Numbered from the stretch's first letter, positions 1 through 12,226 are shown. The stretch is 64,000 nt of DNA from Bog-756 sp963696495 (GCA_963696495.1 CAVOKJ010000005.1:186001-250000); one strand, 5' to 3'. Notes: a model not told the origin generated them from the letters alone. Translations and numbers: made by a program.

Positions 1-270
1 GACGTGAACATCTACGCCGACTATCAGCACGGCACGCCGCTGAGTGACCAGGCGGGCCTGTATCCGGCGGTGACGGTTGCCGGAACGTGGGGGAATGATC
101 GGGTCCGTGGGACGGTGGCAATGCCCTCGACGACCGAGTTGAAGAAGGGCAACGGTCCCATTCACTTCGCCGGCACGGTCGGGGATCTGAAGGTGTCGGG
201 AGTGGTGAGTCCGCCCAGCGGGGGCCATGGCCATCCGACGAGTGCGGCGACATTCACGGTGTCGGCGTAG
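1..270 (+). CDS. C-terminal part of an unrecognised, probably secreted protein (5' truncated)
   Basis: The reading frame is open from base 1 and stops at 268-270, leaving about 89 residues of a C-terminus. The sequence is rich in Gly, Thr, Val and Ser with alternating hydrophobic residues, which looks like a beta-rich extracytoplasmic domain. No catalytic motif or family could be recognised. The true start lies outside the window; an in-frame internal GTG at base 4 should not be taken as the start. Function unknown. Confidence 0.6.
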   Translation, partial: DVNIYADYQHGTPLSDQAGLYPAVTVAGTWGNDRVRGTVAMPSTTELKKGNGPIHFAGTVGDLKVSGVVSPPSGGHGHPTSAATFTVSA

Positions 271-371
271 ACCCCGGGATCGGCTCGCGCTACAGAGGCT
301 CTGTCGTCGAGCTACCGCGGCGACGGGTGGCGGGCGCCGGTCGGCCGGCCGCCGCGGTGAGGCATCACCGA

Positions 372-1034
372 CTATCCGGGTGGCCACAGGGGCTGGTCGA
401 CCGTGAAGCCGACCGGTGAGCCCCACCGGTTGCGGAACGAGACCTCGTGGACCGGCCTCCGGGGCGCCACACCCCACCGGCCGGTCGGATAGCCGAAGCT
501 CACACAGCACGCCATCACCCAGTGCTCGTCCCGGGGGACGCCCAGGATGTCGAAGACCTCGTCGGGATGGAAGAACCCGAGGACCACGGTGAGCGAGCTG
601 CCCACGCCCTCGGCCCGGGCGGCCAGCTGTGCGCTCCACACGGCCGGGAAGATGGACGAGCCGGTCGGATCGGCCTGGACGAAGCCGAACAGGTAGAGCG
701 GCACCTCCTCGAAGTGGTCGGCCAGCCACTGGGCCGAGCGTTGCATGGCGATGAACCGTCTGCTCTCGTCGGATAGCGGGTCCTCGGTGGCCACGGCCAC
801 CCGGTCGGCGTAGACGGTCTCCCACAGCTGTCCGATCGAGTGTCGGTACAGCGGGGCCAGCTCGGACAGGACGTCGCGGTCGTCGACCAGGAGGAACCGC
901 CAGTTCTGCGTGTTGCCACCCGACGGGGCCCGGATGGCCGCGTCGAGGATCCTCGCCTGGACGTCGAGTGGCACCGGATCGGGTCGCACCCTCCGCATGG
1001 CTCTGGTGGTGTAGAGCGCCTCTTCGATGTCCAC
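372..1034 (-). CDS. Nitroreductase family protein
   Basis: A 220-residue flavoprotein of the nitroreductase fold, expected to bind FMN and reduce nitro compounds, quinones or related substrates with NAD(P)H. The N-terminus shows the family pattern of an Arg-rich start (TTRAMRRVRPD) followed by APSGGNTQNWRF, the usual FMN-phosphate and ring-contact segment. A Gly-rich loop and a WGVAPRRP tail follow. The frame stays open upstream, but the GTG at 1034 has a GAGGAGGG ribosome binding site just before it and places the conserved DIEEALYTTRAMRR at the N-terminus. It is divergent from the RNA methyltransferase gene. The physiological substrate cannot be read from the sequence. Confidence 0.82.
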   Translation of the reverse strand: MDIEEALYTTRAMRRVRPDPVPLDVQARILDAAIRAPSGGNTQNWRFLLVDDRDVLSELAPLYRHSIGQLWETVYADRVAVATEDPLSDESRRFIAMQRSAQWLADHFEEVPLYLFGFVQADPTGSSIFPAVWSAQLAARAEGVGSSLTVVLGFFHPDEVFDILGVPRDEHWVMACCVSFGYPTGRWGVAPRRPVHEVSFRNRWGSPVGFTVDQPLWPPG

Positions 1035-1177
1035 TGGATCACCCTCCTCGGCGGTCGCGGCCCACGACGGCTGTCCGGCCGGTTGTGCACGGTCACCGTA
1101 TCGGAGGGGTGGCGCCCCGCTCGGGCCGGACGCCGCAGGGGCCGGGGCCCCCTTCCACCGGGTGCTATGCCGTAACG

Positions 1178-2554
1178 GTGGCCACACCCTCCACCGACGA
1201 TGCCGCCGGCCGAGCCTCCGACGACGCAACCGACCACGGCGCCCACGAAGCCGCGGGCCGTGCCGCCGCCCCGGCCACCGGCGACACGGTGGAGCTCACC
1301 ACCGGCCCGATCGCCACCGGAGGTGGTTGCGTGGCGAGGGCCGGGGACGGCCGGGTCGTCTTCGTGCGGCACTCCCTCCCCGGTGAGCGGGTCCTCGCCC
1401 TGGTGACGGCGACGACCACCTCGTTCCTGCGGGCCGACGCCGTCACGATCCTCGAGGGCTCACCCGACCGAGTGTCCCCTCCCTGCCCGCACGCCGGCCC
1501 CGGCGGGTGTGGGGGTTGCGACTGGCAGCACGTCACCCTCCCGGCGCAACGCCGGCTCAAGGAGGCGCTGGTCGCCGAGCACCTGCACCGATTGGCCGGC
1601 GTGGACCGTCACGTCGCCGTCGAGGAGGTCGCCGGCCACCCCGACGGGCTGGGCTGGCGGACCCGGATGCAGTTCGCCGTCGATCGGACCGGCCGGGTCG
1701 GCCTGCATCGTCATCGTTCGCACGACATCGAGCCGATCGAGCACTGCCCGATCGCCACCCCCGGGCTCGACGCGGTGGGTGTGGGGACCACCCTCTGGAA
1801 GGGGGCACGCCACGTCGAGGTCACCGCGTCCCCCGACGGAGGCCGGCCGGTGGTCGCCGTCGACACCGGGCGGAGCCGTCTGGCCGCCCGGCCCCCCGAC
1901 CGGGCCGGACTGGTCGTCGACGGACGGGTGCGGCGACGGCCCACGAAGGTCCACTTCGACGTCCTGGGGGACCGGTTCGAGGTGGGACCGGGCGTGTTCT
2001 GGCAGGTGCATCCCTCCGCAGCCGCCGTGCTCACCCGGTGCGTCCTCGAGGGGTTGGCTCCCACGGCCGGGGAGCGTGTGCTCGACCTGTACGCCGGGGC
2101 GGGCCTGTTCAGCGTGCCCCTGGCCCGAGTGGTCGGCCCCGGCGGGTCGGTGGTGGCCGTGGAGCGCAGCGCCCGGGCCTGTGTCGACGCCCGGCACAAC
2201 ACCCGCGGGCATCCCCAGGTGCGCATCGTCAGGTCCGAGGTCACCCCCGCCGTCGTCGCCGCCGAGTATCCCTCCGACCTGGTGGTGCTGGACCCGGCAC
2301 GCGAGGGTGCCGGACCGGCGGTGATGCGCGCCCTCGTGGCCGGGCCGTCGACCCCGCGCCAGATCGCCTACGTCTCGTGCGATCCGGCGTCGTTCTCGCG
2401 GGACCTCCGGGTGGCCCTGGACGCCGGCTGGGTCCTGGACTCGCTCCGGGCGTTCGATCTCTTCCCGATGACCGAGCACGTCGAGCTGGTCGGCGTGCTC
2501 CACCCTGCGCCCCGTGACCGGCGGACCGGCCCCGGGGCCGCAGGCCCGGCCTGA
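1178..2554 (+). CDS. 23S rRNA/tRNA (uracil-5-)-methyltransferase, TrmA/RlmD family
   Basis: A SAM-dependent RNA m5U methyltransferase of about 458 residues. Order of parts: an N-terminal TRAM-like RNA-binding segment (GPIATGGGCVAR, about residues 30-90), a cysteine cluster CPHAGPGGCGGCDWQ typical of the RumA 4Fe-4S site (about 107-121), a SAM-binding motif DLYAGAGLFSVPLA, and the catalytic cysteine in YVSCDPASFSRD near the C-terminus followed by FDLFPMTEHVE. GTG at 1178 is chosen because it begins just before the TRAM-like segment; the frame is open further upstream but without protein-like sequence. Whether the target is 23S rRNA or tRNA is not decidable here. Confidence 0.88.
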   Translation: MATPSTDDAAGRASDDATDHGAHEAAGRAAAPATGDTVELTTGPIATGGGCVARAGDGRVVFVRHSLPGERVLALVTATTTSFLRADAVTILEGSPDRVSPPCPHAGPGGCGGCDWQHVTLPAQRRLKEALVAEHLHRLAGVDRHVAVEEVAGHPDGLGWRTRMQFAVDRTGRVGLHRHRSHDIEPIEHCPIATPGLDAVGVGTTLWKGARHVEVTASPDGGRPVVAVDTGRSRLAARPPDRAGLVVDGRVRRRPTKVHFDVLGDRFEVGPGVFWQVHPSAAAVLTRCVLEGLAPTAGERVLDLYAGAGLFSVPLARVVGPGGSVVAVERSARACVDARHNTRGHPQVRIVRSEVTPAVVAAEYPSDLVVLDPAREGAGPAVMRALVAGPSTPRQIAYVSCDPASFSRDLRVALDAGWVLDSLRAFDLFPMTEHVELVGVLHPAPRDRRTGPGAAGPA

Positions 2555-2590
2555 TCGGGAGCGGACGTTTCCCGCTGCTACTGTCGGCCC

Positions 2591-3118
2591 GTGCGCAGGG
2601 TGTTCGTGGTCGTTGCGCTGGTGGCGATGCTCGCCGCCGGCTGCTCGACCGGTCCGTCGGCGACCAGCACCACCGAGGCACCACTGCCGGCCGGGCCCCG
2701 CCCCTCGAAGATCGCCCAGCAGGTGTGCCAGCGCCAGGCGCAGGCGGACATCGGCTCGGCGCTGGGGGAGCAGGCGACCGTCTCACCCCCGACCTGGGAG
2801 GACCACCTCTACACCTGCCGATACCGCTACCCGTCGGGCGAGTTCACCATGTCGGTGAAGGAGCTCTCGAGTTGGGCGGAGACGGACGCCTACTACGACG
2901 GGCTGGCCACCCAACTGGGCAAGACCCGTACCCTGCAGGGCCTCGGCCAGGGAGCGTTCCAGACCACCGACGGCTCGGTGGTGGTGCGCAAGGACTGGAA
3001 GGTGCTGCTGGTGGACATCAAGGGCCTTCCTGCCCAGTTCGGTGTACCCCCGACCAGTTCCGCCGATGTGGCCGTGACCGTCGGGGACGTGATCCTCGGT
3101 TGTTGGGCCGGCGATTGA
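2591..3118 (+). CDS. Putative secreted lipoprotein, function unknown
   Basis: A 175-residue protein starting at a GTG 36 bases after the methyltransferase gene. The N-terminus is a lipoprotein signal: Arg-Arg, a hydrophobic core VFVVVALVAMLA and the lipobox LAAGC at about residue 20, so it should be lipid-anchored outside the membrane. A Ser/Thr-rich linker and a folded domain of about 130 residues with three further cysteines follow (VCQRQAQADI, YTCRYRY, LGCWAG). This resembles small actinobacterial DUF3558-like lipoproteins in layout only. No function is assigned. Confidence 0.75.
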   Translation: MRRVFVVVALVAMLAAGCSTGPSATSTTEAPLPAGPRPSKIAQQVCQRQAQADIGSALGEQATVSPPTWEDHLYTCRYRYPSGEFTMSVKELSSWAETDAYYDGLATQLGKTRTLQGLGQGAFQTTDGSVVVRKDWKVLLVDIKGLPAQFGVPPTSSADVAVTVGDVILGCWAGD

Positions 3119-3205
3119 GCGCCGGCTCAGTGATTGAGGACCGGCTCACTACCGGGGACCGGCTCAGTGGGCACCGCCCGACGGGCGACCGCGGTGGCCG
3201 GGGGC

Positions 3206-5881
<2,676 letters not shown>

Positions 5882-5897
5882 CAGGACACGGCTTCGG

Positions 5898-6158
5898 CTA
5901 GCTGACCGGCGTCGCCGAGTAGCCGGCGTCGGCCACCGTCGCCTGCAGGTCGTCCACGCCCAGCACGGACGGGTCGTAGGAGACCACGGCCCGGGCCGAG
6001 TCGAGATCGACCGACGCACCGGTCACGCCGGCTCGTTCGGAGAGCGACTCCTCGATCAGCGCCACGCAGCCCCCGCAGTGCATGCCTTCGACGGCCAGCT
6101 CGATCGTCGCCGACCCGGTCGACCGGTCCGATCCGGAGGGTTGGGGGAGTGAGGTCAT
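5898..6158 (-). CDS. copZ: Copper chaperone, HMA-domain protein
   Basis: An 86-residue protein that is essentially a single heavy-metal-associated domain with the Cu(I)-binding motif GMHCGGC at about residue 25 and the betaalphabetabetaalphabeta pattern ending DAGYSATPV. It should carry Cu(I) to the N-terminal domain of the adjacent CopA. The ATG at 6158 gives a short 17-residue leader before the domain; the upstream part of the frame is Arg/Pro-rich noise. It is the first gene of the copZ-copA pair. No CsoR or CueR regulator gene is seen next to it. Confidence 0.88.
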   Translation of the reverse strand: MTSLPQPSGSDRSTGSATIELAVEGMHCGGCVALIEESLSERAGVTGASVDLDSARAVVSYDPSVLGVDDLQATVADAGYSATPVS

Positions 6159-6238
6159 CGCTCCAGCGTAATTGCTGCGGACCGCCGGTGGCACAGCAGC
6201 CGGTGGCGGGCGCCGGGTCCGGGCCGCCGACCGCTCGG

Positions 6239-7600
6239 TCAGCCGTCCACCAGGCGCTGGAACTCCTCGTCGTGGACGCCGGCGGCCTGCTTGTCGGCCA
6301 GCGACTCCAGCCACTGCTGGGCCGGCTCACTGGCCATGGCCTCGACCATCTGCTTGGGGATGGCCCGCATCACGTAGTCGGGGGGCATGGTCGGGTCCTG
6401 GCGGCTGCGGCGGGCCAGGGCCTGTTCCACGAGGGGCTCCCAGTGCGCCGCCTTGGCTGCGGCGCCGGCCTCGTCCCGCTCGATGAACTCGGGCAGCACC
6501 TGGGTGCCGAAGAGCTCGATGGACTCCATGATGTGGTCGTGGCGGTTGTGCCCGGCCTGCATGACGAAGATCAGCTGGTCGACACCGGCCTCCTCGTATC
6601 GGCGCAGGAACCGGCGCAACTGGTCCGGCGTGCCGATCGCACCGCGCAGTCCGGTCTGGTCGCCCGACGCCGCCTTGGCCCCCAGGGTCTCGTTCCGGGT
6701 GGCGAGGGCCGCCTCGGGCGAGAACCCCATCTTGCCCCGCCTCTGGAGGAACTCCTGCCAGACGTCGGTCGATGCCGGCACGTGGTCCCCGAAGACGTAG
6801 AAGTGGGCGAGGGAGTACCCGAAGAAGTTGGCGCCCTCCAGGCCGCGGGCGAGCGCCTCCTCCTCGGTCGGGGCGCACATCATGGGGGAGACGCAGGCCA
6901 CCTGGGGGTTGACCGACAGGCCCACCGGCACACATCGGTCGCGGAGCACCGCCTCGTAGTCGTCCACCCAGTGCCTGGCGTCCTCGGGCTCCACGAAGGA
7001 GAAGCTGAGCGCCCCGATCCCCTTCTCGGCGGCGAGCAGGATGGTGTCGCGTCGGCTGCAGGCCACCCACAGCGGCGGGTGGGGCTTCTGGACGGGCTTG
7101 GGGACGACGTTGCGGGGTGGCATGGAGACGAACCGGCCGTCCACGCCACCGAACGGGGTCTCGGTCATACACCGGATGGCCACCTCGAGCCCCTCCAGCC
7201 ATGCCTCCCGCTTGCTGTCGCGATCGACGCCGAACCCACCCAGCTCGGCCTCCGAGGAGGACTCGCCGGTTCCGAACTCCACCCGACCCTCGGAGACCAG
7301 GTCGAGCATGGCGATCCGCTCGGCGATCCGCGCCGGGTGGTTGTAGCGCGGTGCGGTCTGGACGACGCCGTGGCCGATGCGCATCCGCGTGGTGCGCTGG
7401 CTCGCCGCGGCCAGGAACACCTCGGGGGCGCTCGAGTGGGAGTACTCCTCCAAGAAGTGGTGCTCCACCTCCCACAGGTACTGGATGCCGAGCGAGTCGG
7501 CCAGCGCGATCTGGTCGAGGGCGTCCCTGATCAACTCCTGTTCGCTGCTGTCGCTCCACGGCCGAGGCAGTTGGTGCTCGTAGAACACCCCGAACTTCAT
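6239..7600 (-). CDS. Luciferase-like (LLM class) flavin-dependent oxidoreductase
   Basis: A 453-residue protein of the bacterial luciferase/F420-FMN monooxygenase superfamily. The start MKFGVFYEHQLPRPW, the segment YLWEVEHHF and the repeat of TIM-barrel strands (RIGHGVVQTAP, RVEFGTGESSSEAE) are characteristic. It probably uses FMNH2 or coenzyme F420 to oxidise an organic substrate, which cannot be identified. The C-terminal 80 residues (after GTQVLPEF) are longer than in the minimal fold. It lies 89 bases downstream of a ferritin-like gene on the same strand, suggesting co-transcription. Confidence 0.87.
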   Translation of the reverse strand: MKFGVFYEHQLPRPWSDSSEQELIRDALDQIALADSLGIQYLWEVEHHFLEEYSHSSAPEVFLAAASQRTTRMRIGHGVVQTAPRYNHPARIAERIAMLDLVSEGRVEFGTGESSSEAELGGFGVDRDSKREAWLEGLEVAIRCMTETPFGGVDGRFVSMPPRNVVPKPVQKPHPPLWVACSRRDTILLAAEKGIGALSFSFVEPEDARHWVDDYEAVLRDRCVPVGLSVNPQVACVSPMMCAPTEEEALARGLEGANFFGYSLAHFYVFGDHVPASTDVWQEFLQRRGKMGFSPEAALATRNETLGAKAASGDQTGLRGAIGTPDQLRRFLRRYEEAGVDQLIFVMQAGHNRHDHIMESIELFGTQVLPEFIERDEAGAAAKAAHWEPLVEQALARRSRQDPTMPPDYVMRAIPKQMVEAMASEPAQQWLESLADKQAAGVHDEEFQRLVDG

Positions 7601-7689
7601 CGTGCGCCCCGTCCCGGTGGCCGGGCCCGAACGGCGTCGGGGGCACGCCCGGTGGGGCCCGGGCCATCAGGCCTCGAGGGCACCGACCG

Positions 7690-8805
7690 TCATCCTTCCC
7701 GCGGGCGGGTTCGATCGGCCAGGGTGCCGTCGGGCCGGCGGACCACCGAGCCGAGGGCGAGCATCTCCTCGACGAGGTCATCGGCGTCGGGCCGCCCGGC
7801 CACGGCCTCGAGGATCTCGTCCATGACGAAGTTGAGGTTCTCCCGGCGTCGCACGACCAGCGAGTCGTCGAGTGCCCGGTCCCACAGGGGACCGATCATG
7901 TCGGTGCCGGCGAAGCGCCGCCCGCCCGTCCCCACCCAGGTCCGGTCCCGCATCTCGGACAGGGCGGTGCGCAACCAGGCCACGTGGGGAGTCTCGTCCG
8001 AGCGGATGTGCGACACGAGGGTCCCGGCCGAGCCCTCGCCGGCCACCAGCTCGGGATCACCGAGGACCGCCTCCGCCCACCGGAAGCTGTGGAACGCCGA
8101 GATCTCGATCAGGAGCAGCCCGATCATCCGCGCCACCAGGCGCTCCAGGTCGATGTCGATGTCGGACGGCAGCACCCGTTCCGGCGCAGCCGGGGAGGGC
8201 CGGCTCCCCGGTAGGACCGCACCGGCGCCCGGCCGGCTGATCCCCATCCGGGCCAGCATGCGTCTGGTCTGGTCCTCGGTGTCGGGGTGCTCGAAGGCGA
8301 TGTCCCTCGCCACGAACCACATGCGGTCGTGGCCGGCCGACTCGCCGAAACCGCACTCGTCACGGGCGTGGGCCTCGAACAGACCGCGGTCGATGTGGGC
8401 GATGGCCGTGCCCGTCACGTCCTCCTCGAAGCACCGGCGGAAGTCCGGCACGGGCAGCAGCCTGAGCATGCCGCCGAATCCCTCGACGGTGCCGATCCTG
8501 GTCAGCGCGCTGATGGTGGGCTCGGGGACCCCGTTGGCGATCAGGAACTTGGACTGTTCGACGGTCGGGAAGCTCTCGGGCCAGGTGTCGAGCGGGACGT
8601 CGAGGATGGGCGTCGAGAACTGCTCGGCCCGCTGCTCCTCCCAGGCGTGGATGGCGGGCCACCGGTTCTTCGTGCGGGGGGACACGTACTCGCCCCGGTC
8701 GTCGAAGCCCCCGTGACAACGGATCCCCCCGGCGACCAGTGGCTCGACGATGGCGTGGTCCTCGAGCAGCTCCGCCTCGGTGAACTCGGTCTGCGTGGTG
8801 GTCAT
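7690..8805 (-). CDS. Conserved protein with ferritin-like di-iron pattern, function unknown
   Basis: A 371-residue protein without a confident family name. Several helices carry spaced Glu and His residues (FEEDVTGTAIAHIDRGLFEAH; LLLIEISAFHSFRWAE; SDETPHVAWLRTALSEM), the arrangement seen in ferritin-like di-iron carboxylate proteins. This is an inference from pattern, not a family match. ATG at 8805 is preferred over a start 39 bases upstream because the extra residues are Pro/Gly/Arg noise. It is followed on the same strand by the luciferase-like oxidoreductase, so the two may serve one oxidation pathway. Confidence 0.6.
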   Translation of the reverse strand: MTTTQTEFTEAELLEDHAIVEPLVAGGIRCHGGFDDRGEYVSPRTKNRWPAIHAWEEQRAEQFSTPILDVPLDTWPESFPTVEQSKFLIANGVPEPTISALTRIGTVEGFGGMLRLLPVPDFRRCFEEDVTGTAIAHIDRGLFEAHARDECGFGESAGHDRMWFVARDIAFEHPDTEDQTRRMLARMGISRPGAGAVLPGSRPSPAAPERVLPSDIDIDLERLVARMIGLLLIEISAFHSFRWAEAVLGDPELVAGEGSAGTLVSHIRSDETPHVAWLRTALSEMRDRTWVGTGGRRFAGTDMIGPLWDRALDDSLVVRRRENLNFVMDEILEAVAGRPDADDLVEEMLALGSVVRRPDGTLADRTRPREG

Positions 8806-8908
8806 CCCCGTCCGATCAGGTGGCTGGGCCCGTCCGGTCCCCATGACGCTCGGATCCGGCCGTGGCGCCCCGTGCCGCCGAGTGTAGGTGAAGCGGCCGG
8901 CCGGGGTC

Positions 8909-11245
8909 TCAGCGGGAGGCGGCGGTGGAGTACCCGCTGAGGAGCGACTCCGCCGCCCGGCCGCCCAGCGGGCGTGACATGTGGAAGCCCTGGCCCTGCT
9001 CGCAGCCGAGCTCGATCAGTCGCCGGAGCTGGTTCTCGTGCTCGATGCCCTCGGCGATCACGTCCAGCCCCAGGCTCCGGGCCAGCCCGATGATGGCCGT
9101 GACCAGTGCCGCACTCGATTCGTCCGGCTTCACCAGGGGGTCGATGAACGACTTGTCGATCTTGAGGACGTCGACGGGGAACCGCTGGAGGTGGCTGAGG
9201 GACGAGTAGCCGGTGCCGAAGTCGTCGACGGCGATGCGGATGCCGAGACTGCGCAGCTCGGCGAGGGCCTGGGCCGCCCGTTCCGGGTTCTCCATGAGCA
9301 CCGTCTCGGTGATCTCGAGCATGAGCCGCCGGGGGTCGACGCCACTCAAGGCCAACGCCATGCGGACCTCGTCGGTGAGGTGGGGGGAGATGAGCTGGCG
9401 TCTCGACAGGTTCACCGACAGGGTCAGCGGCTCGCCGCCGGTGTCCCAGGCGGCCAGCTGCTCGCACGCCTCGATGAGCACCCAGCGCCCGAGGGGAACG
9501 ATGAAGCCGGTCTCCTCGGCGATCGGGATGAAGCGGAGCGGCTCCACCTCCCCGAGGCTCGGATGGCTCCACCGGACGAGGGCCTCGACGCCCTGGACCC
9601 GGTCGTCGGACAGGGAGATGATCGGCTGGTACTCGAGGAAGAACTCGGACCGGCCGAGGGCCCAGCGGAACCCGTTGGTCATGTCGAGCCGCTCGAGCAT
9701 CCGCGACCGCATGGACGACCGGAACACCTCGACGCAGTTCTTGCCGCTCTCCTTGGCCTCGTACATGGCCGAGTCCGCCTCGGTCAGCAGCTGCTCGGTG
9801 GTCTTGCCGGGCTCGCCGAAGGCGACGCCCACGCTGATCGACAGGCCGACCTGGGTCCCCTCGAAGTCCGGGGCGTCGCGCAGGACGGCCACCACCCGGT
9901 GGGCGAACTCGATGGCCGCCTCGGGTCGTTCGACGTCGACCATCAGCACGGCGAACTCGTCACCCCCGAGACGGGCCACCGTGTCGCCCGGGCGGACGAT
10001 GGAGGAGAGCAGCCGGCTGGCCCGCACCAGCACGCTGTCCCCGACGTGGTGCCCCAGCGTGTCGTTCACCGTCTTGAAGCCGTCGAGGTCGCCGAAGCAC
10101 AGGGCCACCGATCGACCGGTGCGCGGGGCGGCCGCCAGTGCGTGCTCCACCCGGTCGTGGAGGAGCGCCCGGTTGGCCAGTCCGGTGAGCTCGTCGTGGA
10201 AGGCCAGGTGACGGAGGTCGAACTCGAGGGCGTCCCGCTGCCGGTGCGACGCCTCGAGGGCGTGGGCGTGCATCTCGATCTCGCGGTTCTGGCCGGTGAT
10301 CTGGCCGATGAGCCACATCATCCGGAGGTAGATGAGGGCGAAGATGGCCACCGACAGCGCCGACAGGACGACCACGTTCACCCGCGCACCGAGGCAGCTG
10401 GCCACCAACAGGATGGTGGGCGCCACGAATCCGGCGAACGCCACCACCGGGACCCGGTTCTGGCCGCTCGCCTCGCCCCGGTAGACGCTCGGGGTGGGCC
10501 TGGGTGCGACCGTCACCTCGTCGGAGACCGAGGGGTGCAGTGCCGCGCCGGCGATGAGGACGTACCCGATCAGGAAGAGGGCCAGGACCGGGGTCCTCGA
10601 GACGGAGGCGGTGTGCAGGACGAGGAGGTCGGCGCCGAAGGTGCCGACGAACATGGCCGCCAGGGAGGCGGCGAGCAGCCGGCAGAACGGGCGGTCCCAG
10701 TTGGCGAAGAACAGGGCGTGGACCACGACGAAGACGAGGGCGACGTCCATGAGCGGGTAGGCCAGGATCACGGCCCTCTCGATCGTGGTGGGGGAGCCCA
10801 TGTCGACATAGGAGACGATGAGGAACTGCCAGAGGAGGGCGAGTGTCCCCATGGCGATGATGGCGGCGTCGGCATAGTCCTCGCGTGGCGTCGGCTGGTG
10901 CGGCTTGCGGGCGAGGCGCAGGACGCCGGCCAGGACGAAGAGGTAGGCGGCCAGGCACAGCGCGTCGCCGATCTTCGGGGCGCCGACGGTCCGATGGAGG
11001 ACCAGGCTGTCGGTGGTGTGATCGGACTCGCCCACGGCGAACAGGGCCGTCCCGAGCGCCAGCATGATCCACCCCGGCCGGTCCACACGGCGCCCCCACC
11101 ACACGGCGACGAGGACGCACGCCGCCGAGGCCAGGCCGATGGCCCGGTAGGCGGACTCCCGGCCGGCCGGCCCGGACAGCGCGAAGTATCCGATGACGGC
11201 GCACAACCCGCCGCACATCACGATCTTCCATGCGTTCTGTCTCAT
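8909..11245 (-). CDS. Membrane-anchored GGDEF-EAL protein (c-di-GMP cyclase/phosphodiesterase)
   Basis: A 778-residue c-di-GMP enzyme. The first about 320 residues hold roughly nine hydrophobic segments, an integral-membrane sensor of the MASE type. A GGDEF domain follows with intact RLGGDEF (about 425) and an RPGD inhibitory site before it, then an EAL domain with EALVRW (about 552), NLS, EITET, DDFGTGYSS, KIDKSF and AEGIE all present, so both halves look catalytically competent. ATG at 11245 begins MRQNAWK directly before the first membrane segment; the frame is open far upstream but that part is shadow sequence. It is divergent from the next gene. Confidence 0.92.
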   Translation of the reverse strand: MRQNAWKIVMCGGLCAVIGYFALSGPAGRESAYRAIGLASAACVLVAVWWGRRVDRPGWIMLALGTALFAVGESDHTTDSLVLHRTVGAPKIGDALCLAAYLFVLAGVLRLARKPHQPTPREDYADAAIIAMGTLALLWQFLIVSYVDMGSPTTIERAVILAYPLMDVALVFVVVHALFFANWDRPFCRLLAASLAAMFVGTFGADLLVLHTASVSRTPVLALFLIGYVLIAGAALHPSVSDEVTVAPRPTPSVYRGEASGQNRVPVVAFAGFVAPTILLVASCLGARVNVVVLSALSVAIFALIYLRMMWLIGQITGQNREIEMHAHALEASHRQRDALEFDLRHLAFHDELTGLANRALLHDRVEHALAAAPRTGRSVALCFGDLDGFKTVNDTLGHHVGDSVLVRASRLLSSIVRPGDTVARLGGDEFAVLMVDVERPEAAIEFAHRVVAVLRDAPDFEGTQVGLSISVGVAFGEPGKTTEQLLTEADSAMYEAKESGKNCVEVFRSSMRSRMLERLDMTNGFRWALGRSEFFLEYQPIISLSDDRVQGVEALVRWSHPSLGEVEPLRFIPIAEETGFIVPLGRWVLIEACEQLAAWDTGGEPLTLSVNLSRRQLISPHLTDEVRMALALSGVDPRRLMLEITETVLMENPERAAQALAELRSLGIRIAVDDFGTGYSSLSHLQRFPVDVLKIDKSFIDPLVKPDESSAALVTAIIGLARSLGLDVIAEGIEHENQLRRLIELGCEQGQGFHMSRPLGGRAAESLLSGYSTAASR

Positions 11246-11353
11246 GCCGATGGTGCCGCCCGCGCTCGTCGTGTTCCGGTGATATCGGCCGCTTGCCCCG
11301 TGAGGTTGAGGGGAACCGGGCCGTCCGGCGGCCCGACCGCTACGGTGGCCGGC

Positions 11354-12178
11354 ATGCCCACGATCGTCGACAAGCAGAGCACCGTGGATCTCCTCCGCCA
11401 GGAGTTCGCCGCCATCAGGTCCCAGTGCGCCGTGCTGACGGCCGCGGAGTGGGTCACGCCCACCTGCCTGCCCGGTTGGACGGTGCACGACGTCCTCGGC
11501 CATGTCATCGGGACCGAGGCCATGCTGGCCGGCGAGGAGACCCCCTCGGCCGACATCTCCCACCTCGACCACATGGCGAACCCCATCGCCGAGTCCAACG
11601 AGGTCTGGGTCGAGTCGGTGCGCAACCTGTCCGGCCAGGAGATGCTCGCCCGGTTCGACCAGGTCACCGGAGCGAGGCTGCAGGCACTGGACGCCATGGA
11701 CCAATCCGACTTCGACGCGCCGTCGTGGACGCCGGCGGGCCGGGATGAGACCTACGGGCGGTTCATGCGGATCCGCCACTACGACTGCTTCATGCACGAG
11801 CACGACATCCGGGGTGCGCTCGGCCGGCCGCCGAGGCCGGACCCCGCCGACCTCGCCTCCGCCCTCGACGAGGTGGAGACGGGTCTCGGCTACATCGTGG
11901 GACGGCGGGCGGCCATGCCCGAGGGGTCGCGGGTCCGACTCGACCTCATCGGCCCGCTCCCCCGCACCTTCCAGGTGGCCGTCGTGGACGGCCGTGCCTC
12001 CGTGGTCGAGTCGCTGGACGGCGAAGCGACGGTGGCCCTGGAGATGCCGGCCACGCTGTTCCTGCGGCTGACCGGGGGCCGCGACGACGGCATTCGGCCC
12101 GCCGACGCGGGCCTGGCGATCTCCGGGGACCTGGATCTCGGCGCTCGCCTGGTGGACAACCTGGCCTTCACCATCTGA
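11354..12178 (+). CDS. Maleylpyruvate isomerase family mycothiol-dependent enzyme (DinB-like)
   Basis: A 274-residue protein of the TIGR03083/DinB-like family found widely in actinobacteria. The hallmark segment LPGWTVHDVLGHVIGTEAML, with the metal-ligand His, is near residue 40; a second His region (RIRHYDCFMHEHDIR) is near 145, and a C-terminal SCP2-like part follows (VDGRASVVESLDGEATVALEMP). Family members use mycothiol or catalyse thiol-dependent isomerisation and detoxification; the actual substrate is unknown. ATG at 11354 is preceded by a plausible spacer and gives the expected N-terminus. Confidence 0.8.
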   Translation: MPTIVDKQSTVDLLRQEFAAIRSQCAVLTAAEWVTPTCLPGWTVHDVLGHVIGTEAMLAGEETPSADISHLDHMANPIAESNEVWVESVRNLSGQEMLARFDQVTGARLQALDAMDQSDFDAPSWTPAGRDETYGRFMRIRHYDCFMHEHDIRGALGRPPRPDPADLASALDEVETGLGYIVGRRAAMPEGSRVRLDLIGPLPRTFQVAVVDGRASVVESLDGEATVALEMPATLFLRLTGGRDDGIRPADAGLAISGDLDLGARLVDNLAFTI

Positions 12179-12226
12179 GGCCGCCACTGACCTCGGACGG
12201 CCGACGCCGTCAGGCGGCCGGCACGC

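Noticed and set aside
8981..12178. Very long plus-strand open frame of over 1,000 codons
   Set aside because: Only its last 274 codons (11354-12178) read like protein. The rest is the antisense of the GGDEF-EAL gene and is rich in His, Gln, Gly and Arg, as expected for a shadow frame in high-GC DNA.
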